NCBI GenBank assembly: GCA_025964065.1
Contig: JAOPZO010000122.1
Location: 1 to 7,203, forward strand
Length of the DNA: 7,203 nucleotides
Reading direction: 5' to 3'
Origin: Solirubrobacterales bacterium
Lineage (GTDB): Bacteria; Actinomycetota; Thermoleophilia; Solirubrobacterales; Solirubrobacteraceae
Below, one piece after another: positions 1 through 5,857 of this stretch (position 1 is the stretch's first letter; every line of letters starts with the position of its first letter). A program made the translations under genes and the position numbers. The notes under the pieces are model-generated. The model was not told the DNA's origin. It saw nothing but the letters and a program-made list of their open reading frames with translations, and did no database searches.

Positions 1-120
1 GTCGACCTCCCCTGCGGCCTGGCGACCCTGGGCCACTTCGCGGACCTCGAGGAGCCCGCGGCCCTCCACGTGGCCGACGGCGCGATCCGGGTGCCGGACG
101 CGCCGGGCCTGGGCGTCTGA
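1..120 (+). CDS. Enolase-superfamily enzyme, C-terminal end only (muconate cycloisomerase / o-succinylbenzoate synthase / dipeptide epimerase type)
   Basis: Only the last 39 codons are present; the gene enters from the left edge and stops at TGA 118-120. The residues include FADLEEPAAL followed by DGAIRVPDAPGLGV. The pattern D-G-x-I-x-V-P-D-x-P-G-L-G-V is the typical C-terminal ending of mandelate racemase/muconate-lactonizing-type members of the enolase superfamily. These fold as a TIM barrel and abstract a proton alpha to a carboxylate. The catalytic lysines and metal ligands lie outside the window, so substrate cannot be assigned: o-succinylbenzoate synthase (menaquinone pathway), L-Ala-D/L-Glu epimerase and muconate cycloisomerase all end this way. 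It converges on the operon ending at 250, with 129 bases between the two stops. Confidence 0.7.
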   Translation, partial: VDLPCGLATLGHFADLEEPAALHVADGAIRVPDAPGLGV

Positions 121-129
121 CCCCACCGC

Positions 130-220
130 AAGGGGCCTGACCCCTTTCAGGCGGTGGCGTTGCGGACGTGCGCAGCACACGCGCGGACTGCGCAGCGCGC
201 GTCAGGGGGCCTGACCCCTT
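130..220. repeat. Pair of 15-bp direct repeats, each a small hairpin, between convergent genes
   Basis: The 15-mer GGGGCCTGACCCCTT occurs at 132-146 and again at 206-220, 74 bases apart in the same orientation. Each copy has G4 and C4 arms around a CCTGA loop. In the first copy the stem extends to AAGGGG/CCCCTT (130-135 with 141-146) and a short T run follows. Between them a second, looser repeat is visible: GCGGAC-G-TGCGCAGC (162-176) and GCGGAC-TGCGCAGC (183-196). The block lies between two convergent stop codons, so either hairpin could serve as a modest bidirectional terminator. The matching copies also suggest a dispersed intergenic repeat (REP-like) unit. No transposase is nearby. Confidence 0.6.
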
Positions 221-249
221 CGATGCGCTGGAGGCCGTCCGCGCCGCGC

Positions 250-873
250 TCAGGTCGCCGGGATCGCCACGCCGAGCAGCTCCTCGAGCTGCGCGATCGT
301 GGCGGCGGCGTCCGTGTGATGCACGGTCGCCATCCCGAGCGCCCGGGCGGGCTTCAGGTTGCCGCGCAGGTCGTCGACGAAGACGAGCTCCGACGGCTCG
401 AGGCCCATCCGCTCCGCCGCGGCCGCGTAGATCGACGGCTCGGGCTTCCGCACCCCGAGCTCCCCCGAGATCACGAGGACGTCGAAGAGCTGGTCGAAGC
501 GCCGGCGGTCGTACGTCGCCGTGCCCCACGAGTTCGACAGCAGGCCGGTCCGCACCCCCGCCGCCTTGAACGCGATGACGGCATCCTGCATCACCTCGTC
601 GGCGGCCATCCGGCCGAACAGCCGCTCGATGAGCCCCTCGGGCTCCTCCACTTCGAGCACCGCCCCGAACTTCCGCTCGAAGTCCGCGTTCCCGAGGCGC
701 CCGCACTCGAAGTCGGCGAGCAGCTCGCGCGCCATCGGGTCCTTCATGAACGCGTCGCGCACCGAGTCGGGCCGCAGCCCCTCGTCCAGGCAGAACGCCT
801 CGAAGCTCTCGAAGATGTTCGAGGTGAGCACCCCGCCCCAGTCGACGAGCAGTCCGCGCCTAGGCCTCTCCAC
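250..873 (-). CDS. HAD-superfamily hydrolase, ACAD10/epoxide-hydrolase-N-terminal type
   Basis: A 207-residue cytosolic Rossmann-type HAD protein. Motif I is LLVDWGGVLT with nucleophile Asp11, but the usual second Asp (position 13) is Gly. Motif II is LLSN (Ser113-Asn114), motif III RKPEP (Lys143), and motif IV VFVDD (Asp167-Asp168). Residues ~17-90 form a helical C1-type cap. The D-x-G-G-V-L motif and the stretch GLEPSELVFVDDLRGNL resemble, from memory, the HAD domain of vertebrate ACAD10 and the N-terminal phosphatase of soluble epoxide hydrolase. The start is GTG at 873, preceded by a strong ribosome site (GGAGGAGGT, 887-879, 5 bases away). It lies inside the end of the kinase gene (14-base overlap), so it is the last gene of the operon. 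It could be a phosphatase acting on the kinase's phosphorylated product, or a catalytically weak partner domain; the substrate is unknown. Confidence 0.88.
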   Translation of the reverse strand: MERPRRGLLVDWGGVLTSNIFESFEAFCLDEGLRPDSVRDAFMKDPMARELLADFECGRLGNADFERKFGAVLEVEEPEGLIERLFGRMAADEVMQDAVIAFKAAGVRTGLLSNSWGTATYDRRRFDQLFDVLVISGELGVRKPEPSIYAAAAERMGLEPSELVFVDDLRGNLKPARALGMATVHHTDAAATIAQLEELLGVAIPAT

Positions 874-1954
874 GGGTGACCTCCTCCGCGCGGCGCGCGA
901 GGTCGACGACGCCGTCGCCGAACTGCTTCAGGAACGGGTCGTCGGAGAGCCCGCTCGTCGCCCGCCTGTAGTTGCCCTCCATGAACACGATCGACTTCCA
1001 CAGCGCGAGCGCGGTGTACCAGCGGATGTCCTGCATGGTCCGCCCCGAGCGCTCCTCGTACCGCGAGACGAGCTCGGCCCGGGCCGGGAAGCCCTCCGCG
1101 CGCGTCACCGCGTTGAGGTCGAAGAGCCCGCCCGACGGGTCGTCGGCCTGGCTCCACATCATGCAGAGGTACCCCACGTCGGCGAGCGGGTCGCCGATCG
1201 TCGACATCTCCCAGTCGAGGATGGCGTTGAGCCGCGCGGGCGGCGCGGCCTGGTACATGACGTTCCCGAGTCGGAAGTCGCCGTGCACGATCGTCGCGGG
1301 CGGCGAGGCGGGAAGGTTCGCCTTGAGCCAGTCCGCCACCCGCTCGACTTCCGGGATCTCGCGCGTCTTGTTGTGCTCCCAGAGCCCCAGGAAGCGCTTG
1401 ACCTGGCGCTCGGTGTAGCCCGTCGGCTTGCCGAAGCCCTCCAGGCCCGCGGCCTGCCAGTCGACCGCATGGAGCTCCACGAGCGCGTCGATGAGCTCGA
1501 GCGAGAGCGCCCGCCGCTGCTCCGGCGTGTTCAGCGCACCCGGCACCTCGTTCGTGATCACGACGCCCTCGACGGCGTCCATGACGAAGAACGGCTTCCC
1601 GATGATCGAGACGTCGTCCCCGACCGCGAGGACCTGCGGGGCCCGCACGCCCTGCGGCCCGACGGCGCCGATGACGCGCGCCTCCCGCAGCACGTCGTGC
1701 GCGCTCGGCGGGAGCTCCCCCCGCGGCGGCCGCCGCAGCACGAAGCGCCGCGTCCCGCGCGTCACGAGGAACGTGTGGTTCGAGTGACCGTCGCCGATCG
1801 GGGCGACGTCGAGGTCCGGGCCCTCGCCGATCCCGCGCTCGTCGAGGAACGCGAGGAGCGGCTCGACCACGAGCAGCGGCTCGCGCGCCGCGCCCTCCGC
1901 CTCGGCGTGGGTGCGGACGACGTCGTCCTCGGCGAGCTGGTGGGTCGAGCTCAC
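860..1954 (-). CDS. APH-fold kinase, ACAD10/ACAD11/LvaA-like (phosphotransferase family)
   Basis: A 364-residue protein of the aminoglycoside phosphotransferase/choline kinase fold. Visible parts: nucleotide-loop region GDGHSNHTFLV (54-64), beta-3 strand RRFVLRRPP (69-77), helix-C Glu91, catalytic loop HGDFRLGN (224-231, base Asp226, Asn231), and metal-binding ILDWE (Asp247) followed by STIGDPLADVGYL. This IVHGDFRLGN / ILDWEMSTIGDPLAD signature belongs to the branch found beside or fused to acyl-CoA dehydrogenases, not to antibiotic-resistance kinases. In Pseudomonas levulinate catabolism, LvaA of this family phosphorylates 4-hydroxyvaleryl-CoA, so a hydroxyacyl-CoA substrate is inferred here. 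The start is GTG at 1954, whose GTGA overlaps the dehydrogenase stop; a weak GGGGGA site precedes it by 6 bases. The frame stays open upstream through the dehydrogenase gene, but that part is not protein-like. The stop (862-860) lies inside the HAD gene. Confidence 0.9.
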   Translation of the reverse strand: MSSTHQLAEDDVVRTHAEAEGAAREPLLVVEPLLAFLDERGIGEGPDLDVAPIGDGHSNHTFLVTRGTRRFVLRRPPRGELPPSAHDVLREARVIGAVGPQGVRAPQVLAVGDDVSIIGKPFFVMDAVEGVVITNEVPGALNTPEQRRALSLELIDALVELHAVDWQAAGLEGFGKPTGYTERQVKRFLGLWEHNKTREIPEVERVADWLKANLPASPPATIVHGDFRLGNVMYQAAPPARLNAILDWEMSTIGDPLADVGYLCMMWSQADDPSGGLFDLNAVTRAEGFPARAELVSRYEERSGRTMQDIRWYTALALWKSIVFMEGNYRRATSGLSDDPFLKQFGDGVVDLARRAEEVTRGEA

Positions 1955-3207
1955 GCCAGGTCCCCCGTGGCCGCCTGGGTGGACTGGCCCTGCATCGCGA
2001 GCTTCAGGCACTCCCGCGCGATCGTCATCCGGTGCACCTCGGAGGCGCCGTCGTAGATCCGCGCAGCCCGCGCGTCGGTGTACCACTGGGCGATCGGGAG
2101 GTCCATCGCGATCCCGGCCGCGCCGTGGATCTGCACCGCGCGGTCGAGGATGCGGCCGAACGCCTCGCTCACGAACGTCTTCGTCATCGCGACCTCCTGG
2201 CGGTGCGGCAGCCCGCTCTCGATCTTCCACGCGGTGTGGAGGACCATGAGCCGCGAGGCGTAGAGGTCCATCGCGGAGTCGGCGATCATGAACTGGAGCG
2301 CCTGGTGGCGCGCGAGCTCCTTCCCGAACGCCTTGCGCTCGAGCAGGCGCTGGGAGGTCAGGTCGAGCGCCCGCTGGGAGACGCCGATCCAGCGCATGGC
2401 GTGCGCGAGGCGGCCGCCGGCGAGGCGCTTCTGGGCGATGACGAAGCCCTCGCCCTCCTTGCCGAGGAGGTTCGTCAGCGGCACGCGCACGTCGGTCAGC
2501 GTGATCGTCGGGTGGCCGCCGGGGGAGTGGGAGCCCATCCACTCCGGGTGGCGCTCGACGGCCCAGCCGGGGGTGTCGGTCGGCACGAGGATGAGCGAGT
2601 AGTTCCGGTGGCCGGCCGCGTCGTCCGTGCCCGTCTTGCAGACGACGATCGAGAAGGCCGCGCCGTCGCCGCCCGTGATGCACCACTTGCGGCCGTTGAT
2701 GACCCACTCGTCGCCGTCGCGGACGGCCGTCGTCTGGAGGTTCGTGGGATCCGAGGAGGCCACGTCGGGCTCCGTCATCGCGAAGCACGAGCGCGTGCGC
2801 CCGTCGGCGAGCGGGCGCAGGTAGGTGTCGAGCTGCTCTTCGGAGCCCGCAAGCAGCAGGGTGTGCATGTTCCCCTCGTCGGGGGCCATCGCGTTCAGCC
2901 CGAGGGAGGCCAGGCCGGAGACGCCGCACTCCTGGGAGATGAGCGCCATGCCGAGCACGCCGACGCCCAGGCCGCCCCACTCCTCGGGCAGGTGCGGCGT
3001 GTAGATGCCGCGCTCGCGCGCCTTGTCGCGCAGGCGGTCCACGACGTGCCAGCTCTTGAGCACGTCCTGCGGGTCCTCGATCTCGGACTCCGCCGGCAGG
3101 ACGTCCTCCTGCACGAACGCGCGGACGCGGCCGAGGAGCTCCTGCAGGTGGGGCGGGACGGTGAAGTCGATGACGCCGTCGGTGGGCGGGGCGGTGGGGG
3201 TGCTCAT
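1951..3207 (-). CDS. Acyl-CoA dehydrogenase family protein, ACAD10/11-like
   Basis: A 418-residue FAD-dependent acyl-CoA dehydrogenase of normal length. N-terminal helical domain ~15-135; beta domain opening with CFAMTEPDVASSD (141-153) and the WCITGG strand (175-180); C-terminal helical domain with RKAFGK (291-296), QIHGAAGIAMD (359-369) and IYDGASEVHR (384-393). Classical members carry the catalytic Glu in Y-E-G-T; here the position is Asp386 (Y-D-G-A), matching the D-G-P-D-E-V-H pattern I recall for ACAD10/11 and related bacterial enzymes. With the kinase next door, the likely role is converting a phosphorylated hydroxyacyl-CoA into an enoyl-CoA, as proposed for LvaC, rather than plain alpha,beta-dehydrogenation. 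Start ATG 3207 overlaps the repressor stop (ATGA); GGAGG lies 10 bases upstream and is flanked by CCTCC on both sides. No targeting signal, so cytosolic. Confidence 0.93.
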   Translation of the reverse strand: MSTPTAPPTDGVIDFTVPPHLQELLGRVRAFVQEDVLPAESEIEDPQDVLKSWHVVDRLRDKARERGIYTPHLPEEWGGLGVGVLGMALISQECGVSGLASLGLNAMAPDEGNMHTLLLAGSEEQLDTYLRPLADGRTRSCFAMTEPDVASSDPTNLQTTAVRDGDEWVINGRKWCITGGDGAAFSIVVCKTGTDDAAGHRNYSLILVPTDTPGWAVERHPEWMGSHSPGGHPTITLTDVRVPLTNLLGKEGEGFVIAQKRLAGGRLAHAMRWIGVSQRALDLTSQRLLERKAFGKELARHQALQFMIADSAMDLYASRLMVLHTAWKIESGLPHRQEVAMTKTFVSEAFGRILDRAVQIHGAAGIAMDLPIAQWYTDARAARIYDGASEVHRMTIARECLKLAMQGQSTQAATGDLA

Positions 3208-3788
3208 TGCAGGAGGTCCTCCAGGAGGGTGGTGAAGCGGGACAGGAGCTGCGGGGAGACCCGCGGCGGGACGAGCAGGCCGAGGACGCTGGCGCGCACC
3301 AGCAGGGCGAGCGCCTCGGGGTCGAGGCCGGTGCGGATGGAGCCGTCGCGCTGCCCGCGCTCCACGGCCGCGGTGAAGTAGTCGAGCTGGTTGCGCTGCG
3401 AGCGCTCGGAGATCGCGGCGAGCGACGGGGAGCGGCTCCCGGCGTCGTGCAGCCGGGAGAGCAGTTGGTAGAAGGGCGTGCTCGAGGAGTACAGCTCGAT
3501 GCTCGAGGAGACCAGGCCGAGCAGGCGCTCGCGCCCCGTGCCGGTCGAGCTCGCGGCGACGACCCGGGCGGCGTGGCGCTGGATCGCCTCGCGGTAGACC
3601 GCGTCCACGAGCCCCTGCTTCGAGGCGAAGTGGTGGTAGAGCGCGCCCTTCGAGACCCCGGCGTCGGCGGCGACGAGGTCGAAGCTCGTCTCCAGGCCGT
3701 CGGCCGCGAAGCGCGTGATCGCGACGTCGATGAGCCGCGCGCGGGTCGCCTCGGCGGCGACCGCGCGGCTGGTGGGGGCCGTGTTCAC
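3204..3788 (-). CDS. TetR/AcrR-family transcriptional repressor
   Basis: A 194-residue TetR-type regulator. The N-terminal DNA-binding domain is clear: RLIDVAITRFAADGLETSF, then the helix-turn-helix DLVAADAGVSKGALYHHF (37-54), then KQGLVDAVY. The remaining ~130 residues are the all-helical ligand and dimerisation domain, for which no ligand can be read from sequence. It is the first gene of the operon and its TGA overlaps the ATG of the acyl-CoA dehydrogenase by 4 bases. It probably represses itself and the downstream catabolic genes until an acyl-CoA or related metabolite binds; this is inference from position. The GTG start at 3788 has no ribosome site upstream, but a -10-like box sits 7 bases ahead, which suggests a leaderless transcript. 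An operator-like inverted repeat overlaps the start. Confidence 0.9.
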   Translation of the reverse strand: MNTAPTSRAVAAEATRARLIDVAITRFAADGLETSFDLVAADAGVSKGALYHHFASKQGLVDAVYREAIQRHAARVVAASSTGTGRERLLGLVSSSIELYSSSTPFYQLLSRLHDAGSRSPSLAAISERSQRNQLDYFTAAVERGQRDGSIRTGLDPEALALLVRASVLGLLVPPRVSPQLLSRFTTLLEDLLQ

Positions 3789-3806
3789 GTACTAAAGGGT
3801 ATGTGA
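3785..3806. promoter_or_regulatory. Candidate TetR operator (inverted repeat)
   Basis: The half-sites are TCACGTAC (3785-3792) and GTATGTGA (3799-3806), separated by 6 bases. They are inverted with 7 of 8 positions matching, and the centre lies between 3795 and 3796. The repeat covers the GTG start of the repressor gene and the predicted -10 box, so a bound dimer would block transcription of the whole operon. Its length and its position directly ahead of the regulator gene are typical of autoregulated TetR-family sites. Binding is inferred. Confidence 0.55.
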
Positions 3807-3825
3807 GAGTCGCCCCGGGCCGCAA
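3788..3825 (-). promoter_or_regulatory. Predicted sigma-70-type, possibly leaderless promoter of the tetR-ACAD-APH-HAD operon
   Basis: Read on the - strand, TTGCGG (3825-3820) is followed after 18 bases by TACCCT (3801-3796), and the GTG start begins 7 bases later at 3788. The TTG and TAnnnT cores, the spacing, and the absence of a ribosome site fit transcription beginning at or very near the start codon, a common arrangement in actinobacteria. The -10 box lies entirely inside the operator-like repeat. Confidence 0.4.
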
Positions 3826-3857
3826 CCATCGGCCCGGTTAGGCTGTCTAGGAGGAGA

Positions 3858-3889
3858 GACCGCCGGGAGCAACCTCCGTTGCCCCGGTC
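3858..3889 (+). other. Hairpin in the leader of the glycoside hydrolase gene
   Basis: Three paired segments nest: GACC 3858-3861 with GGTC 3886-3889, GGG 3865-3867 with CCC 3883-3885, and GCAAC 3869-3873 with GTTGC 3878-3882 around a CTCC loop. The left arm has bulges of three bases and one base. No T run follows, so it does not look like an intrinsic terminator. Its loop (with C3873) reads CCTCC and could alternatively pair with GGAGG at 3850-3854. It may be a structured 5' leader. The remainder of 3807-3965 shows no gene and no convincing + strand promoter. Confidence 0.3.
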
Positions 3890-3965
3890 CCACAGGCCCG
3901 TTCCACCCCCAGGCGCCCCCGCGTCGCTCCCCCGCCACAGAAGGTTGATCGCCATCCCCTCCGCC

Positions 3966-5345
3966 ATGCGCACGCTCGTCCTCGCCCTGCTCGCCCTCCT
4001 GGTCCTCGCGGCCCCCGCCACGGCCTCCCGCTCGCAGACCACGAGCTTCGAGGCCCCGCGCGACCTGCTCGACGCGGGCTCCCGGCCCGCCGCGCTCGAC
4101 GAGATCCAGAGCCTCGGCGTGGACGAGCTCCGCGTCGTGCTCCTGTGGCGCAACGTCGCCCCGAGCGCGCTCGCCTCCAGGAAGCCCGACTTCGACACGA
4201 CGGACCCCGCGAGCTACAGCTGGGGGCAGTACGACGCGCTGCTGACGGACGCCAGGGCGCGCGGGATGAAGGTCCTCCTGACCGTCTCGGGCCCGGTGCC
4301 GCGCTGGGCGACCGAGGACAAGAAGGACAACCTCACCCGGCCCGACCCCGGCGAGTTCGCGCAGTTCATGACCGCCGTCGGCCGCCACTTCGCCGGCCGC
4401 GTCTCGAGCTGGTCGGTCTGGAACGAGCCGAACCAGCCGCAGTTCCTGCTGCCGCAGTACGACTCGAAGAAGCGCCCGGTCTCGCCGCGCATCTACCGCG
4501 CGCTGTACAAGGCCGCGCTCAAGGGGCTCAAGGCCGCGAAGGTCAGCGACCCCGAGGTGCTCCTCGGCGAGACGTCACCGCGCGGCACGGGCAAGGTCGT
4601 CGCGCCGCTCACCTTCCTGCGCGGCGCGCTCTGCCTCACCGCGAAGGACAAGCTGCAGAAGGGCTGCGGGAAGCTCGACACGCAGGGCATCGCCCATCAC
4701 GCGTACACGACCCGTGAAGGTCCGCGGTTCGTGCCGAGCGGCCCGAACGACGTGACGATCGGCGTGCTGCGCCGCCTCACGAAGCTCATGGATCGCGCCG
4801 GGAGGGCCGGCGCCGTGCCGCGCAACCTGCCGCTGCACCTGACGGAGTTCGGCATCCAGTCCGCGCCCGACCCGATCTTCGGCGTCTCCCTCCAGCGCCA
4901 GGAGGAGTACCGCGCGCTCAGCGAGCGGATCGCGTACGACAACCCGCGCGTGAAGACGTTCTCCCAGTACCTGCTGCGGGACGACGACGCGCGCACGAGC
5001 GGGCCGAGGAGCTCGCGCTACCCGGGCTTCGAGTCCGGCCTGCGGACCGCGGCCGGGAAGGCGAAGCCCGCCCTCGACGGCTTCCGGCTCGCGCTGAGCG
5101 CGCGCCGCTCCGGCTCGTCCGTGTCGCTCTGGGGCCTCGTGCGCCCGGCGACCGCCGCGACGACCGCGCGCGTCCAGTACCGCTCGAGCGGCAAGGGCGC
5201 GTGGCGCGCGCTCAAGGGCGTGACCACGAACCGGCTCGGCTTCTTCACCACGAAGACGTCGTTCCGCTCGGGCCGGCAGTACCGCCTCGCGTGGACCGGG
5301 CCCTCGGGCGAGCTGGCCGGCTCGGCCATCCGGCCGCTGAGGTGA
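3966..5345 (+). CDS. Secreted glycoside hydrolase, clan-A-like TIM barrel with C-terminal beta domain
   Basis: A 459-residue exported protein. Residues 1-20 are a Sec signal peptide: one Arg, a long Leu/Ala core, and an A-T-A cleavage site after Ala20. The barrel follows, with WSVWNEPN (149-156) giving Glu154 as acid/base and HLTEFG (291-296) giving Glu294 as nucleophile, the strand-4/strand-7 pair of retaining clan GH-A enzymes (GH39/GH5-like). Cys223 and Cys234 could form a disulfide. Residues ~380-459 are a separate beta-rich domain ending in AGSAIRPLR. The substrate cannot be read; plant or microbial polysaccharide is a guess. ATG 3966 was chosen because the signal peptide starts there. 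In-frame TTG codons at 3879 and 3945 would put an uncharacteristic Pro/Arg-rich extension ahead of it. No ribosome site is obvious (AGAAGG at 3939-3944 is too far). It is divergent from the repressor gene. Confidence 0.8.
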   Translation: MRTLVLALLALLVLAAPATASRSQTTSFEAPRDLLDAGSRPAALDEIQSLGVDELRVVLLWRNVAPSALASRKPDFDTTDPASYSWGQYDALLTDARARGMKVLLTVSGPVPRWATEDKKDNLTRPDPGEFAQFMTAVGRHFAGRVSSWSVWNEPNQPQFLLPQYDSKKRPVSPRIYRALYKAALKGLKAAKVSDPEVLLGETSPRGTGKVVAPLTFLRGALCLTAKDKLQKGCGKLDTQGIAHHAYTTREGPRFVPSGPNDVTIGVLRRLTKLMDRAGRAGAVPRNLPLHLTEFGIQSAPDPIFGVSLQRQEEYRALSERIAYDNPRVKTFSQYLLRDDDARTSGPRSSRYPGFESGLRTAAGKAKPALDGFRLALSARRSGSSVSLWGLVRPATAATTARVQYRSSGKGAWRALKGVTTNRLGFFTTKTSFRSGRQYRLAWTGPSGELAGSAIRPLR

Positions 5346-5352
5346 GCCGCGG

Positions 5353-5380
5353 GGGTCCGGGGCGCTAGCGTCCCGGACCC
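5353..5380. promoter_or_regulatory. 28-base near-perfect palindrome filling the gap before sixA
   Basis: The arms GGGTCCGGG (5353-5361) and CCCGGACCC (5372-5380) are perfectly inverted. The centre CGCTAGCG (5363-5370) is itself palindromic, and the only mismatch is G5362 against T5371, a G-U pair in RNA. It begins 8 bases after the glycoside hydrolase stop and ends at the base before the sixA ATG, replacing any ribosome site. It could be an operator, a hairpin terminator for the upstream gene, or part of a leaderless promoter, since TAGCGT (5366-5371) fits a TAnnnT -10 box 9 bases before the ATG. Confidence 0.5.
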
Positions 5381-5857
5381 ATGCCACGCCAGCTCTGGTT
5401 CCTGCGCCACGGCGACGCCGAGCCGCACGGCACGCGGCCGGATGCCGAGCGCCGGCTCACCCCCCGAGGCGAGGAGCAGTCGGTCCTCGCGGGCCGTGCG
5501 CTCGCCGCGCTGGAGTGCTCGTTCGCCCACGTCTTCGCGAGCCCGCGCGTCCGCGCGCGCGACACCGCCCGGCTCGCCTGCCCGCCGCTCGGGGTCGAGC
5601 CCGTCGAGCACGATCCGCTGGCTCGCGGATTCTCGCGCGGCGACGCGCTCGAGCTGCTGCTCGCGGTCGGCCCGGACGAGGCGCTGCTCGTCGTGGGGCA
5701 CGAGCCCGACTTCTCGCAGGTCGTGCACGACCTCACGGGGGCGCGGGTCGACTTCAAGAAGGGCGGGGTGGTGGCGGTCCGGATGGAGGGCACGGTCGGC
5801 GGGGAGCTCGTGGTGGCGCTGCGCCCGCGCGAGCTCGCGCGGATCGCCGGCGCGTAG
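5381..5857 (+). CDS. sixA: SixA-type phosphohistidine phosphatase (histidine phosphatase superfamily)
   Basis: A 158-residue cytosolic protein, the usual size for SixA. It starts LWFLRHGDAEP, giving the RHG motif with phospho-accepting His10 and Arg9. Next come RLTPRGEEQ (25-33), FASPRVRARDTA (52-63) with the phosphate-binding Arg residues, and VVGHEPDFSQ (104-113) with the second catalytic His107. FKKGG (125-129) matches the Lys-Gly segment near the end of SixA proteins. E. coli SixA removes phosphate from histidine in phosphorelay or phosphotransferase proteins; the target here is unknown, and broader phosphatase activity is possible. It follows the hydrolase gene by 35 bases on the same strand, but those bases are a palindrome, so cotranscription is uncertain. 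No ribosome site precedes the ATG. Confidence 0.88.
   Translation: MPRQLWFLRHGDAEPHGTRPDAERRLTPRGEEQSVLAGRALAALECSFAHVFASPRVRARDTARLACPPLGVEPVEHDPLARGFSRGDALELLLAVGPDEALLVVGHEPDFSQVVHDLTGARVDFKKGGVVAVRMEGTVGGELVVALRPRELARIAGA

Noticed and set aside
860..1954. Antibiotic resistance (aminoglycoside or macrolide phosphotransferase)
   Set aside because: The kinase signature and the adjoining dehydrogenase place it with the ACAD-associated branch, not the resistance enzymes.
521..2056. Long + strand open frame antisense to the HAD and kinase genes (about 511 codons)
   Set aside because: The translation is Arg/His/Pro-rich without motifs and mirrors the codon bias of the real - strand genes, as usual in high-GC DNA.
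860..2980. A single ~706-codon kinase protein extending upstream through the dehydrogenase gene
   Set aside because: The extra N-terminal part is the dehydrogenase gene read out of frame. The GTG at 1954 overlapping the dehydrogenase stop is the natural start.
2032..3381. Long + strand open frame antisense to the dehydrogenase and repressor genes (about 449 codons)
   Set aside because: Low-complexity translation with no domain; the opposite strand carries a complete acyl-CoA dehydrogenase.
1951..3825. Longer dehydrogenase (624 codons) starting upstream of the repressor
   Set aside because: The extension is the repressor gene read out of frame. The ATG at 3207 overlaps the repressor stop and gives the normal family length.
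5825..5842. Perfect 18-base palindrome near the end of sixA
   Set aside because: It lies inside codons for PRELAR and is made almost only of G and C, so chance is a sufficient explanation; no T run follows.
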